Source: Magicicada septendecula
Taxonomy: Eukaryota > Arthropoda > Insecta > Hemiptera > Cicadidae
NCBI GenBank assembly: GCA_034769895.1
Contig: CM068373.1
Coordinates: 441,496,731 to 441,560,730 of the forward strand
DNA length: 64,000 nt
Direction of reading: 5' to 3'
The notes beneath the pieces were generated by a model. The model worked only from the letters and a program-made list of their open reading frames with translations. It was not told the DNA's origin and made no database searches. Below, piece by piece: positions 13,720-24,914 of the stretch (its first letter is position 1; each line of letters starts with the position of its first letter). The position numbers and the translations under genes are program-made.

Positions 13720-14408
13720 AATGAATGTTTCTTTGTTTGTCCCGTATGCGTTCCTATACCATTCATTCGATTGCGATGAAACTTCGGTGAGTTGTTGTGC
13801 GCACGTCCGTGAAGGTTTCTTCCACATCTCCTCCTAAACCACTGTACCGATTTCAACCAAACTTGGCACAAATATTTTACGCAACGGGAGAACCAACATA
13901 GGATAGGTGTTTTTCGATGGGGTCCTTTTGGGGGTTCTTTGGGGTCTTCCACTTCGCCTCCTAAACCACTGGACCGATTTCAACCAAACTTGGCACAAAT
14001 ATTTTACGCAAAGGGAAAACCAACATAGGACAAGTGTTTTTTTTTATACGACCCTTTGGGGTCTTCCATGTCTCCACCTAAACCATTGGACCGATTTCAA
14101 CCAAACTTGGCACAAATATTTTACGCAACGGGAGAACCAACATAGGACAGGTGTTTTTTTCGATACGATCCTCTGGGGGGTCCTTTGCGGTCTTAAAAAA
14201 CTATTAGATCTGGTTACTATGGCAACCCAATAGAATAGATTCTGTTCTAAATATATTATCGCATTAAATTGAAGACCACGCGAACGAAGTTGTGGGGAAC
14301 AGCTATTTATTTTTAAGAAGCCTACTTTAATTAAACTTTATTAATTAAACTAACATTTTTATTACGTACAACGTGAAACTCCGTAGCGAAGCACGGGTAT
14401 TCTGCTAG
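13720..14408 (+). mobile_element. Non-autonomous Helitron, 3' part
   Basis: The segment begins with the ATGAATGTTTCTTTGTTTGT phrase common near the 5' ends of insect Helitrons and contains three minisatellite units. It ends in a hairpin (CCGT-AGCGAAGC-ACGG) followed by CTAG and a flanking T at 14409. A 3' hairpin about 10 bases before CTRR with insertion next to T is the Helitron terminus. The usual 5' TC terminus is missing, so the left side is either truncated or displaced by the satellite element ending at 13719. No Rep or helicase is encoded. Confidence 0.65.
13833..14200 (+). repeat. Minisatellite of three ~117-127 bp units in the Helitron
   Basis: Three units start at about 13833, 13960 and 14077, each containing CCTAAACC, CCGATTTCAACCAAACTTGG and an ACCAACATAGGA block. 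CCGATTTCAACCAAA resembles CCGATCTTCACCAAA of the ~160 bp monomers upstream, hinting at distant common origin. Confidence 0.8.
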
Positions 14409-14492
14409 TCATGTATAAGAGAAAATATATCGTGCGTGGCAGGCAAGCATATCTCAGTTATGTACTGTTTACGTTTCCATTTTATTATTATC

Positions 14493-15346
14493 ACTACCAC
14501 AATAAAAAGGCAGGGAAGACACACACACACACACACACACACAATTCGCGTTATTTCTGGCCTCATTCATGTTTATTTTCTTACATTTGCACGGTTTTTA
14601 AATGGAAAGTGCCGAACCCACACCAACATAACGCATGCAAGCCGAAAAAGTGTCCAGCGTGGATAGCGATTTGCTTCCTGTGGATCGCTGGGCAGTGTAA
14701 ATGCACGTGTTTACAGAGGAACGATTCATAGACAGACTTTTCGTCTTTAGGGAATGAACCCTCTGCAAGATGCTGAGGGTCCATGAGTGACTTCGGAGCG
14801 CTCCTTCTTTTCCGCGTTTGTTCTGTGAAACGTACACTGTAGATTCGGAGATTTATTCTAAGCAACGCTCAATAGGAAATGTTGAAAATTTTTGTCCACG
14901 GTGAACCCTCATACACACTAAACCTGCTCTGATGTTTTAATTACGGACATCATAATATTAAAACTTTGGAAACTTGAGCACTATTTAATGGAGATCAATC
15001 ATTAACTTATACAAGCCATTAATTTTATGCATATTTTTTATATATATGTGTACAACGTTATCGGCAACAAAGAAGTAGTTTTTGTTAAAATTCCTTCTCT
15101 GGATATTTGGCCGTAGTCCAATGTTTTCTACAAAACCAGACGTTTCGGCAATGCCATTGACTTCCATCATCAGTGAAAATCGAGTGTGATAACATGAGGT
15201 GGTATATGTTAGTGACCACAGTACTGTGGTTAAGGCTGAAGCAGTAAGTAGAAAGAAGTAGTTTCTATGGTAATATTTCATTTCGAAAATGATTTTAAAA
15301 ATAAATCTTAGAATATGGAAGTCATGTATGGTTCTCCATACCGATA
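14493..15346 (-). repeat. Composite repeat, inverted relative of 36667-37965
   Basis: Read on the minus strand it starts at 15346 with the HINE 5' end (TATCGGTATGG and about 60 bp). An unrelated ~245 bp block follows, containing CTGATGA ... GAAACGTCTGG and TTTGTTGCCGATAACG. After a ~370 bp middle segment comes a block with a GT microsatellite (reverse of 14519-14541). The same modules occur in the same order on the plus strand at 36667-37965 with a longer middle. Confidence 0.65.
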
Positions 15347-16476
15347 TTTTAGATTAGTAGCAACTCGCAAAAGGTACTCAACATCAAAACTGCACGATTT
15401 GACAACCATGTGCTGCATAGACTAACATAAAGTTATTGATTTGGATTAAGTTAGTAGTGACCCGCAAGAGGTCTGCACAAAACCAAACTACACCTTTGGT
15501 GCACCCAGGGAAGTTTTAAGGGTTAGAACCCCCCCCTGAAAATAAAGAAAACAAATTTTGTAATCAACAAATAGTAAGAATGTAGTAATTACTATATTCT
15601 CACAAACAAATGAACATTTTCATTTTCACTATTACTAAATAATTTAATTATTACTATTCACTTAACTAACAATCAGCGTAGGTAAGTTTACCAGAGATGA
15701 ATCAACCGTTTTCACTCATCACTCGTACATAGACTCATCATTCAGGCAGCAGGCTAATATTTTCAACTGTAGACTTTTTCTACTCACATGTATTACACTG
15801 TTCCCGACTTATCCCCAACTACAATGTGTGTGACTGCTTCATGTCTGATTATTTTAACTATATCATTGTGTGTTATATATTATTATCTTAATAAAATTAG
15901 CATTTACTGATTAAATAATTTAAATTACTGAGTAAGCATATGCAAATTGGTAAGCCTGTGCTTCCATGATTTTTACTTATGATTGTTAGAAAGATTGGAC
16001 TCATACAATCTGTGTGTGAAGGGCTCTTTTCGGCATTACAGGTGGGGCATTATAGGAGGAACGTTCATGAGAGAAATTCTTTTCATGATCTTTTTTACCT
16101 GTTTTTGTGACATTGTCTCTCTATAAGTTGCATATTATCGTTCCTCCAGGAAAAACCCTGCTTGTAGAAAAATGAATTAGGAAAACCAAAATTGTGAAAC
16201 TTGTTCCTAATTTATCAAACACCCCCAAAAAAATTCTTGGGTGCACATCTAGTTCACCCTATAAAGTTTTTTTTAGTTACTTATTATTATCAAACATTTG
16301 ATGTTGTGGTTTTATAACATCACTACACTATTCACATTTAATGAACTTACCACTGTAATATAAGAAATGGTATATACTTATATACCGACTTAAAATTTCA
16401 TTATAGAAAGAAAATCATACACAAAAAATTCAAATTGCACCCGTATACATAACATGTTACATTCTTGGTTATATAG
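15347..16476. other. Intronic or intergenic DNA without recognised features
   Basis: AT-rich sequence with no long open frame, no terminal repeats that I could pair, and no clear homology to other parts of the window. It ends in TTATATAG, a possible splice acceptor for the following exon. Confidence 0.4.
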
Positions 16477-16725
16477 GTAAGGTGGCAATGCCATTTGCAC
16501 TTTCAACGGTGATGGAACTTCAAAGGAATGGCCTGTGTAGTGATAGTGGAGAAAATAAAAGTACTCGTGGCAGTGCCAAACCAGTGCGACATAGTGCTAC
16601 TAGCAAATCTACAGGTTCGGACAACAAAAGCAGACCATCGTCTGAAACAAACAAAGCGGACAGGCGTTTACTTGGAGACTTGTACATTGACAAAGAGTAT
16701 TTGGAACAGCTTCTCAAACATCCAG
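16477..16725 (+). CDS. Candidate internal exon of an unrecognised host gene
   Basis: An open frame lies between a possible acceptor (AG at 16475-16476) and a good donor (CCAG|GTGAAT at 16725/16726). The peptide contains MPFALSTVMELQRNG, a polar Ser/Lys/Arg-rich middle (KSTGSDNKSRPSSETNKAD) and an acidic/hydrophobic end (LYIDKEYLEQLLKHP). The exon ends one base into a codon, which fits the exon at 39849 (G plus AT gives Asp). No domain is recognised. The first ATG in frame is at 16488, so it could also be a first coding exon. GC content and codon use are less AT-rich than the surroundings, which supports real coding. Function unknown. Confidence 0.5.
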
Positions 16726-16859
16726 GTGAATCAGTATGATAATATATACTATAATTTAATCATAATCTCTGCTTCATGCACTACCCTTTACAATTTTTAT
16801 GTTTCCTTTTTAACATGATAATGTTTTTAGGCTGGGGGTCATTCCACAAAAATGTCATC

Positions 16860-17110
16860 GAAAAACGTAACACTTCCACACTTTCGATTCCCCACAGTCT
16901 AGAAATTTGATATGTAAACGCATCAAGACAGAAATAATCGCTCCTGACATTGAGTTTAGCAAACGTTTTAGTGAGAATAAATTAGGTTTTACATGCTCTG
17001 TTTGTGATCGTCTGTGGTTTGGAAATGATTTATGTAATCCACATTATACGTTTCAAAAGCCTAAAAACATTATCATGCTTCGACGTTTCAGTTTCGTCGA
17101 AATTTTTTGA
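16860..17110 (+). pseudogene. Helitron ORF fragment (DUF6570-like Cys region)
   Basis: The frame encodes FSKRFSENKLGFTCSVCDRL followed by WFGNDL. This matches a cysteine-rich N-terminal region (CxVCDRLWFxNDL) that I know from large Helitron-type polyproteins and DUF6570 proteins. It is only about 50 residues and no Rep follows, so it is a dead fragment. A second fragment of the same kind of polyprotein lies at 44560-44965. Confidence 0.55.
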
Positions 17111-17131
17111 ATGCTTATTAGGTGCATAAAT

Positions 17132-17253
<122 letters not shown>

Positions 17254-17762
17254 CTTCCTTTGTTTTCTTACCTATGGTGATTCACCTAAACTTTCTCCGT
17301 TCTATGAGAACTTGGGACTAAATATGTTCCTCTGTCCAGGTTACCAATATAGTAATGTGGGACTACCATTTCAAGGTCTCTTGTTCTATCTGTTTGTCTC
17401 TCTTAGCTGAGTATAGTGGGGAGGTTGCACTGTCATTCTTTCACTCGTTATAGCCTTTAAAAATGAGTGCTACAATAGAAAACCCTGCCAAATGCAAAGA
17501 ATGTGTTGTGATAAGGCTTCTGATGTCAGAAAACCTTTCAACAGCAAATGTTCATCATGCACTGTGTACTGTATATGGCCAAAATGTTATGAGTGAAGGT
17601 GTTGTGCATCAGTGGGTCCATTTGTTGAAGAGTGGAAGAACAGACATTCACAATGAGGAAAGGAGTGGCAGGCCATCTGTACTCGGTGATGAACTCGTTC
17701 AGAAAATTGATGAAAAATTCCTTGAAAACTGACAGTTTACAATCTCTGAACTTTCTGAACAA

Positions 17763-18297
17763 AATATAATTAATTCACTACCGACTCAGAACACAAAGTT
17801 TTTTTTTATGGGTAAAAACGTAAAAGTTTTACCTTAGAGCCTGAACCAGTCTTTGTTTTTAAAAAGCATCTTCAGAGGCTGCCACTGGGAGCACTGTCCA
17901 TCTTATTCTTGGCGATGGTATCGACTTTTGAAAGATCGATGTTGTGTGTGTGTGGGGTGTGATATGTTCGAATAATGCGTGTGATTTGAATTGTGTCTGT
18001 TCATTTAGGATGTCATTTTTATGTGTTTTCGTGTGTTTGTATATTTCCAATTGTTCAAGAGTGTCTAGTTTTTGGGCTTTTATATACAAACACATGTCGA
18101 TACCATCGCCAAGAACAAGACGGACAGTGCTCCCAGCGGCAGCCTCTGAAGAAGCTTTTTAAAAGCGAAAACTGGTTCAGGCTCTAAGGTAAAACTTTTA
18201 CGTTTTTACCCATAAAAAACTTTGTGTTCCGAGTCGGTAGTGAATTAATTATATTTAGTTAAATAACGGATACATCATGGACAACGAAATCCAAGAA
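17763..18297. mobile_element. Inverted-repeat insert (Penelope/foldback-like) in mariner
   Basis: Two long inverted repeats, 17762-17925 and 18096-18256, pair over about 160 bp with few mismatches around a ~170 bp GT-rich middle. A further ~40 bp tail follows the right repeat. The insert splits the mariner gene, and an 11 bp direct repeat TTTCTGAACAA flanks it (17752-17762 and 18298-18308), as a target-site duplication would. Inverted LTR-like repeats, a short one-sided tail, a long variable duplication and a hammerhead-like core in the repeat all fit a Penelope-like retroelement remnant. No reverse transcriptase remains. A foldback DNA element is the alternative. Confidence 0.6.
18141..18183 (+). 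ncRNA. Hammerhead-ribozyme-like motif
   Basis: In order: AGCCT (stem I strand), CTGAAGA (CUGANGA core), then GCTTTT/AAAAGC (stem II, one-base loop), GAAA core, AC/GT (two-bp stem III), TC (possible cleavage site), and AGGCT (stem I partner). All three stems and both core strands are present. The defect is one extra A at 18153 between the core and stem II. The mirror copy in the left repeat (about 17855-17885, minus strand) keeps CTGAAGA but has lost GAAA. Hammerheads of this minimal kind are known in Penelope-like elements. Activity is not established. Confidence 0.45.
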
Positions 18298-19060
18298 TTT
18301 CTGAACAATTCGCACAAATTCTTGGATCGCTTTGAACAAGGTAGTCACAGAAATGTTACGCTCCCAGAAGTTCTGTGCTTGGTGGCTACCGAAAGTGCTT
18401 TCCAAGAACCACAAAACACAACGAATGTGTTCTGCCTTAGACTTTATTTCATGTTACATTGCAGAAAGAGAAACGTTTCTCAACAAAATTGTGACTGGCG
18501 ATGAGAATTGGGTACCATACATACACTGAGACAAAACAACAGTCAATTGTGTGGGATCATACCACCTCACCAAACAATACCGCCGCATCCTGATGATGGC
18601 AGACTTTATTTGCCAGGAGGGTTTTGGCAACCGTTTTTTGGGATGCAAAAGAAATTCTCCTTGTGGAGTTCATGGAACTGGAGCGACCATCAATTCTAAA
18701 GTCTATTGTGAGACTTTAAAAAACTAAGAAGAGCCATCCAGAACAAACACTGAGGTCTGCTGACTTCTGCTGTCATGTTTTTGCAAGACAATGCTTGCCC
18801 TCACACCGCTCACACAAGAAGCCTGGATTTGGCTCCCAGTGAGTTTCACCTGTTTATGAATATGAAAAAGTGGCTTGGGTCCCAACGCTTTGATGACAGG
18901 ATGGATGTGACCCTCAGTGGCAGAATTTTATGATGACGGGATTTCCAAACTGGTCAAACAGTATGATAAATGCCTACATTTAAATAGCGATTACTTAGAA
19001 AACAGTGAAAAGCTGTAGTTTTAAGATGTATATAATAAAATGTATGTATCTATGTCCGTG

Positions 19061-20110
19061 TTTTATTTATAGCCAAACACAAGTTACTTTACAAATAGCC
19101 CTCTTAATAAGTTAATATGTACATAATCTGTTTGTTATAAGATTAATTCTCATGTAAACACAAACATTTGATTGAATACCTCAACAATCAAAACCCTCTT
19201 CCAAACAGTGCTACAGCTCATGAGTCTTAGCCTTCCATGCTCTGTCTGTCTGCAGCATGTGTTCTCCAATTTGTCTTATTTCAATGCTTCAGATATGCCT
19301 GTACATTATGAGACAAATAACATTATGTTTGATTAATAACTTTAAATCAAAGATCAGAACACTTCTGATTTTTCTGTTTTGCTTGATTTTTGAATGCATT
19401 TGAATCAGTTTAAGCCCAGTTTTTAAAAAATTCCTTGAGCCATTTTTTAAAATTATATTTTTAGTTACAAATGTGTGGTCAGCATAATTCAAAACAATGT
19501 TACTTTTATCAAAATATTTTTAGCAATAACCATTGCATATCTGGATATTAATTGAACTCAAGCACCAAAACATTAAATTTATTTGTTATCTATATATTAA
19601 TACGTGAAGAGAAAACTTTGTACCCCTTTTTAAGCATATTGCACGCACGGAGGAGTGTGAGATTTGGCATAGTTAAAGTTTATATGGAGAAGGAGTGCAG
19701 AAAGCTAAAATTTATATATAATATGTGTTACAAATACATTAAATTAAATAAAACAAAACATTCATTTGCACTTGAAAATTCATTTAAACTTTTTCAAACA
19801 ATGGTAATTGTTAAAAATAAAATAATTTTGTTGCCAGGCAACAATAGTCTGTGGAGTGTTGTATGTCAAGGCAAAAAAGGGTTTATTTTATATTTTGTAT
19901 ATTAGATATCTGTGTTTTATATATTAATGTGCAGTTGAAAGTGAAATACAGCTTGCTTAATATACACCTGTTGCAAAAGGAAAATTTTGTAGCAGCAGTT
20001 TGAATTGACTTACTCTCGCCTAATTATTATTGGTGGTTTCAAAAAAGTGAGTACATTTTATTATTTTTAAATTAAACCCTGTCTAATCTTAGTTTCAGTA
20101 ATTTCATTAC
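19061..20110. other. AT-rich intronic DNA with a small HINE fragment
   Basis: No gene is recognised. The stretch lies between the mariner remnant and the Helitron gene. It contains the short HINE fragment listed separately and otherwise no paired repeats that I could find. Confidence 0.5.
19771..19842 (-). repeat. HINE-like element fragment
   Basis: About 72 bp matches the reversed 5' block of the satellite element (TTTGTTGCCAGGCAA and GGTAATTGTTAAAAATAAAA), as seen at 205-275. It is too short to be a separate insertion with recognisable ends. Confidence 0.75.
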
Positions 20111-20152
20111 ATGTTTTTTTTTAATATTCAGATATTCGCACCTACTTCCATT

Positions 20153-22972
20153 ATGCCTCGACATAGAACATTGACGGGTCGCAGTGAGAGACAAATAAGA
20201 AAGAATATATATTCCCGTGAAAGTCAAAATGATAATAGACCAAATGCAAATTTAAATAGTGTAAATAGTATAACATTGACGGGTCGGAGTGAGAGACAAA
20301 GAAGAAGGAATATATATTCGCGTGAAAGTCAAAATGATAATAGACCAAATGCAAATTTAAATAGTGTAAATAGTATACAAAATGATGAAATTATTTTGAG
20401 GGATACATTTAAATGCGCACTAAATGTCATTCCAAGAAATTTTAATACTTTTGATTGTGGATTAATGCATTTACAATGCAGGTTTTGCAATGCAAAACAT
20501 TTCGAATCTGAGGTCACTTTAGGTGAAAGATCTGCATTCACTTCATGTTGTCATAAGGGTAAAGCAATATTACCGGCCTTAAGTCAAAATGAATACTTTA
20601 AATCATTGTATGATGGACTTACTTCAAATGAACCTTCAATAAAAAGAAAGTCAAAAAATTATTTTGAAAACATTCGTAAATACAATTCATCATTTGCTAT
20701 GGTTAGCTCAGAAGCTAAAATTTCGGATACAGTTACGCGTGGAGTGTATCATTTTAAAATACATGATGTTTTTTATCACAGATCAGGTCCAATGACTGCT
20801 GGATATGGTCGCTCACCATGTTATGCGCAATTATATTTTTATGATGTTGACACTGCTGTCAATTATAGATTACGTGAACACTATAATCAAACATGCAATA
20901 ACAATATAATGCGCGAAATCTCTCTTGAATTGGAACGCATTAATCCTTTCGTTCGGTCATTCATTGCAATGAAAGATCATTGTCAGAGAGTTGAAAATCA
21001 AAATAAAGAAATTTGTATGCTAATTAAAGTAAATCGTGATTTAGTTCTACGCCGTTATAATGATGCAGTTCAAACTGATGTAGCAGTAATATTTAGTACA
21101 GTTGATGGTGAGCCACCCTTTGAACGAAATATGGTTTCGTTTTCAAAAGTTAATGGTACCATTAAAAATATCTGTTTTGGATTCATCATTGGACCCTTTA
21201 GCGTATCCATTACTTTTTCCAAATGGTGATACTGGGTGGCATATCAATATTTCTCATAATGTACCAACTACATCTAATTCAAGAGCGCCCAGTAATAAAT
21301 TAACCATGCTTCAGTATGCAGCCTATCGACTTGCAATTAGAGAAGCTTTTAGCATGTTGCACCATTCACAAAAATTATTTCTGCAGTGGATAGTTGATAT
21401 GTATGTGAGAATAGAGGGCACAAGGTTACATTTCATTCGACAAAATCAAACAAGTCTTAGGTCTGAAGTTTACAACAATTTAACAGATTATTTAGAATTG
21501 AACCCCAATGCCAATAATGTTGGCCGTAGAGTAATTTTACCATCTTCATTCAATGGATCTCCAAGAAATATGTATCAGAATTATTTAGATGCAATGTCAA
21601 TTGTACAAGATTTCGGAAAGCCTTCTTGTTTATTACAATGACTTGCAAACCAAGTTGGCCTGAAATAGTTAGCAATATTGGTGTACGTGAGTCAGCTAAT
21701 TTTCGACCTGATATTGTTGTGCGTGTATTCAAGTCCAAACTGAAAGCATTAATTGAGGGCCTTACACTAAAAAAAATCTTCGGTAAAGATGAAGCACTCA
21801 TTTATACAATTGAGTTTCAAAAGAGAGGATTGCCTCATGCTCACATTTTACTCTCTTTAAATGAGCAAGATAAAATTGTTAACGCTACCGATATTGATAA
21901 AATTGTATCTGCGGAGATTCCTAACATTCAAACACATCCTACATTACATGAATATGTTGTAAAACACATGATGCATGGTCCATGCGGTGTACTTAATCCA
22001 AATTCTGTATGTATGAGAGATGGAAAATGCACAAAAGATTATCCAAAACGATTTAATGAATTTACATGTGAATCATTAAATGGATATCCATTATACAGAA
22101 GGTGTGATAATGGTATGAATGCTGAAGTTCGCGGTAGTTGACTCGACAATCGTTATGTTGTACCATACAATCCGTATTTACTTGCCAAATTTAATTGCCA
22201 TATAAATGTTGAAGTATGCACTACAGTTGAAAGTGTTAAATACATTTATAAATACATGTATAAACGCTATGACAGTGCATCTGTTGAATTAGGTTCAGAG
22301 AGAAATGAACCAGGTCAAGAAATACAAATTGATGAAGTTAAAAATTTTTTAAATGGCCGTTATGTCGGATCAACTGAAGCTGTATGGCGCATCTATGAAT
22401 TACCAATGCATTTTCAATCACATGTCATCGTTAGACTTGACATTCATTTACCGCGTAGACAGAATGTTTACTTTCGAGAAGGGCAAGAACGTCAAGCAAT
22501 TGAAAATGCAAGACAAACAAAATTATTAGCAGTTTTTGAATTGAATCGATCAGATCCATCAGCGCATGAATATAAGTATATTGAAATTCCATCGCATTAT
22601 GTGTGGGAAGATTCACACAAAAAAATGGAAGAAGAGAAGGCATGCAGGTGATAAAATCATTACAAGCATATATGTAGTATCACCAAAAGACATCGAACTT
22701 TTCTATTTACGATTGCTTTTATTACATGTCTGTGGTCCAAAATCATTTGAGGATGTTAGAACATACAATGGAATTATACACACTTCTTTTGTTGAAGCGT
22801 GCCATGCTCGCGGCATTGCTTCAAATGATAATGAATGGCGCAAATGTTTAAATGAAGCAAAAGAATTACATTGACCAAAACAAATGCGAAATTTATTTGG
22901 TTATATTTGTGCATTAAATGTGCCAGCCAATGCATTAGCGTTATGGAATGAATTTAAAAAAGGTCCAGTCTA
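20153..22972 (+). pseudogene. Helitron Rep (HUH endonuclease) gene, frameshifted and lacking helicase
   Basis: Starts at ATG 20153 (MPRHRTLTGRSERQ). It encodes a basic N-terminus, a Cys/His segment (LQCRFCNAKHF ... CCHKGK), and the Helitron-like N domain with PLAYPLLFPNGDTGWH, TMTCKPSWPEI, the HUH motif GLPHAHIL (about 21825-21850), YVVKHMMHGPCG and the two-tyrosine motif KYIYKYMYK (22238-22264). These residues are what a rolling-circle Rep nuclease uses to nick and join DNA. Breaks: frameshifts near 21110 and 21630, an in-frame TGA at 22139-22141, a frameshift near 22645 and a stop at 22874. The PIF1-type helicase that normally follows is absent, since homology stops near 22972. The rather few lesions suggest moderate age. 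Confidence 0.85.
20168..20377 (+). repeat. 105 bp tandem duplication in the Helitron N-terminus
   Basis: Two in-frame 105 bp units (20168-20272 and 20273-20377) differ at only a few positions and encode 35-residue repeats starting TLTGRSERQ. Being a multiple of three, the duplication did not disturb the frame, consistent with it having happened while the gene was functional. Confidence 0.95.
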
Positions 22973-23235
22973 ACTTCAAATATTGATTAAATGTTATAAA
23001 TGTATAACAAGCTGTCAGGATGGAGGGTAAAAGACTTAGACTACTTTGATTTTAAGTAAAACTTCAATTCTGTTGAGTAAAGGAACAGTTTTAATAAAAA
23101 AAATATCACAGACATGTTTCAAAATTAGGCCAGTTTTATTATTTTAATTAATTCAATGAACACAAAAATGTACCTGAAAACTTTTTTTTTTTTTTTTTTT
23201 GTGAAATTATTATTGCAATAACACTCATAAGTCCA
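22973..23235. other. Non-coding junction between Helitron and minus-strand gene remnant
   Basis: AT-rich, with a T-run at about 23181-23199. On the minus strand this would be an A-run just after the decayed gene's C-terminal region. No coding is seen. Confidence 0.5.
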
Positions 23236-23573
23236 TATATTTAAGTCTACTCATCTGCAATGTACTCCTCTTCTTGGTCAGGAAGAAAGTTTGTATCATC
23301 CACAGTGTTTGAACTTTTTATGTTCCTAAAATATGCTTGGTGAATGGGTGGGATGTACTTAAGCTAATAAAGCATGTCTCGTTTCTTCAATGTGTTTATA
23401 ACACATGGCTCTCTGAAAAAGTAGGTCTTGTTCTGGTAGCGATGTTCTAGGGCCTTACATCCAATGTATGAAAAGGTTCATCAACATCTAGTCTGGTTTT
23501 ATACATAATCATCTCAAATGGCTTACCTTTTTCATAGCAAAGCCACTGAATAGACTGCCACTTGATATCTTCT
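23236..23573 (-). pseudogene. Decayed arthropod repeat-family gene, C-terminal part
   Basis: Minus-strand translation gives WQSIQWLCYEKGKPFEMI and a continuation with several stops and a frameshift. It resembles the C-terminal end of the same family whose body lies at 29264-30908. The two parts are separated by the LTR element, whose 4 bp duplication (TTCT) marks the split. The family is common in arthropod genomes, and its function is not known to me. It behaves like a transposon-encoded protein. Confidence 0.55.
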
Positions 23574-24736
23574 TGTGATGGTACAATCATGGTACATTGT
23601 ATAATTACCTAAAATATGGTAACGAGATCATAAATATTGTATTTTCCTATTTTTTGACATACCCAACCCAACCTAAAACACACGATATTGAATTTACAGT
23701 GAGTGGACTATATTACAGTATTTGCCAGGATTTGAACAAATTCATGACAAAAACGGTGTCACATCACAAAAACAGTGTGCAGTTATTGAGATAAGCAGAG
23801 CCAAGCCTTCGTTACGTCAGAGGCTGAGAATGTGTTGACAACAACCAAACTGCGATGTCAACACGATAGACAAAGGAATGTGACGTCAGTACACCCCACT
23901 TCTGCAGATTTCAACCAGAAATTGTCGTCATTTCATCTGCAGCTCTGATTTGAGCCGGCCGGCCAAAACTCATTCACTCACGGGTGAATTTTTTTTAACT
24001 TTTTAGACCACTAAAGGTGGTTAATAAACAGTTATAATAAATATATTAATACAGTGCGCCAACTCCAAGATGTGACCGGGAAAAAATCGCCGAACTCGCG
24101 GTGCGCGAAGTTCGTGCAAACCGAGAACAACCAGCAACACTACATTGGTGAGAACGTTCTATTACATCTTCAATCCTTTGATTCATTCCCAATTCCAAAT
24201 TTTGAATCAATATAAAATCATTTTAAATTCAATACTAAAAAATCATTTAAATTTTTCAATATATAAAGGGAGCTCCACTATGTATAATTTGTACCATGAG
24301 TATGTGAGAGTGAGTATTTGAGTGTGTGGGTTAAAAAATATTAAGTGTTGGGTTGTGCTGAAGTTTCAATAATTTACGTTTAAATAATTATTATAATGCA
24401 GCGTAGATTTTTTGTGTAGAGTAATATCATGGGGACAACGCCCATGGCGCAATATATATATCCATGTAACATTTATCATGTTTAATGTTAATAAATACTT
24501 TTTATATGTTATTTGAAGTTTCGTTATTTCAGGTAATGGGTTTCACTGAAATGGTACGTGTTAACTGAATTCTGGCCCTAATAATAGTAAATGTCGATCA
24601 TACACAGTACAGTACAGACACTTGCACAACATGGCACCCTAGATTGTTGTACAGACAAAATACATTGTAATCAAACAATATAAATTAATATAAGAGATTA
24701 CATTTGCGCCCTTAAGACAGGGACTAATAGATTACA
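23574..24736 (+). repeat. 5' LTR
   Basis: TG...CA-bounded LTR. It contains a TGACGTCA site (23881-23888), the palindrome-rich GCCGGCCGGCC and AATAAA-type signals. The two small open frames within it occur in both LTRs and look accidental. Confidence 0.9.
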
Positions 24737-24754
24737 TTGGCGCCCGTTGATAAC
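24737..24754 (+). promoter_or_regulatory. Candidate primer binding site
   Basis: TTGGCGCCCGTTGATAAC begins at the base after the LTR. TGGCGCCC is the usual start of a site complementary to a tRNA 3' end (Lys-type in many Gypsy-like and retroviral elements). Identity with the rest of a tRNA could not be checked. Confidence 0.6.
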
Positions 24755-24914
24755 AGGAACTCAATATAAGACTTAATTTTATATGGAGTAATACCTACCA
24801 GGAAAGTGGAACGGTTACCTGAAGTAATTGCGTAAGTACATACACACGTGCGTAGAATAGGGTTAAGTTCCTAGGTTATAAATATACATGTTTTAGCAAG
24901 ATAGAATAACAAAG

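Larger units (their letters stand above)
17463..19060 (+). pseudogene. mariner transposase pseudogene, interrupted
   Basis: The 5' part encodes a mariner helix-turn-helix region, with VHHALCTVYGQNVMSEGVVH, then RSGRPSVLGDELVQKIDEKF, about 89 residues from ATG 17463. Coding resumes after a 546 bp insertion with VTEMLRSQKFCAWWLPKVL and the catalytic-block start IVTGDENWV (about 18487-18515). A later segment has LQDNACPHTA (about 18780-18810). The third block SLDLAPSEFHLF follows too soon, so roughly 15 residues between the second and third acidic residues of the DD34D triad are deleted. There are several frameshifts and stops, so the gene is inactive. Terminal inverted repeats were not found. 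It would have catalysed cut-and-paste transposition at TA sites. Confidence 0.85.

Noticed and set aside
23597..23794. 65-codon frame in the LTR (also 28112-28309)
   Set aside because: Short, present in both LTRs, no start context or domain. LTR function explains the sequence.
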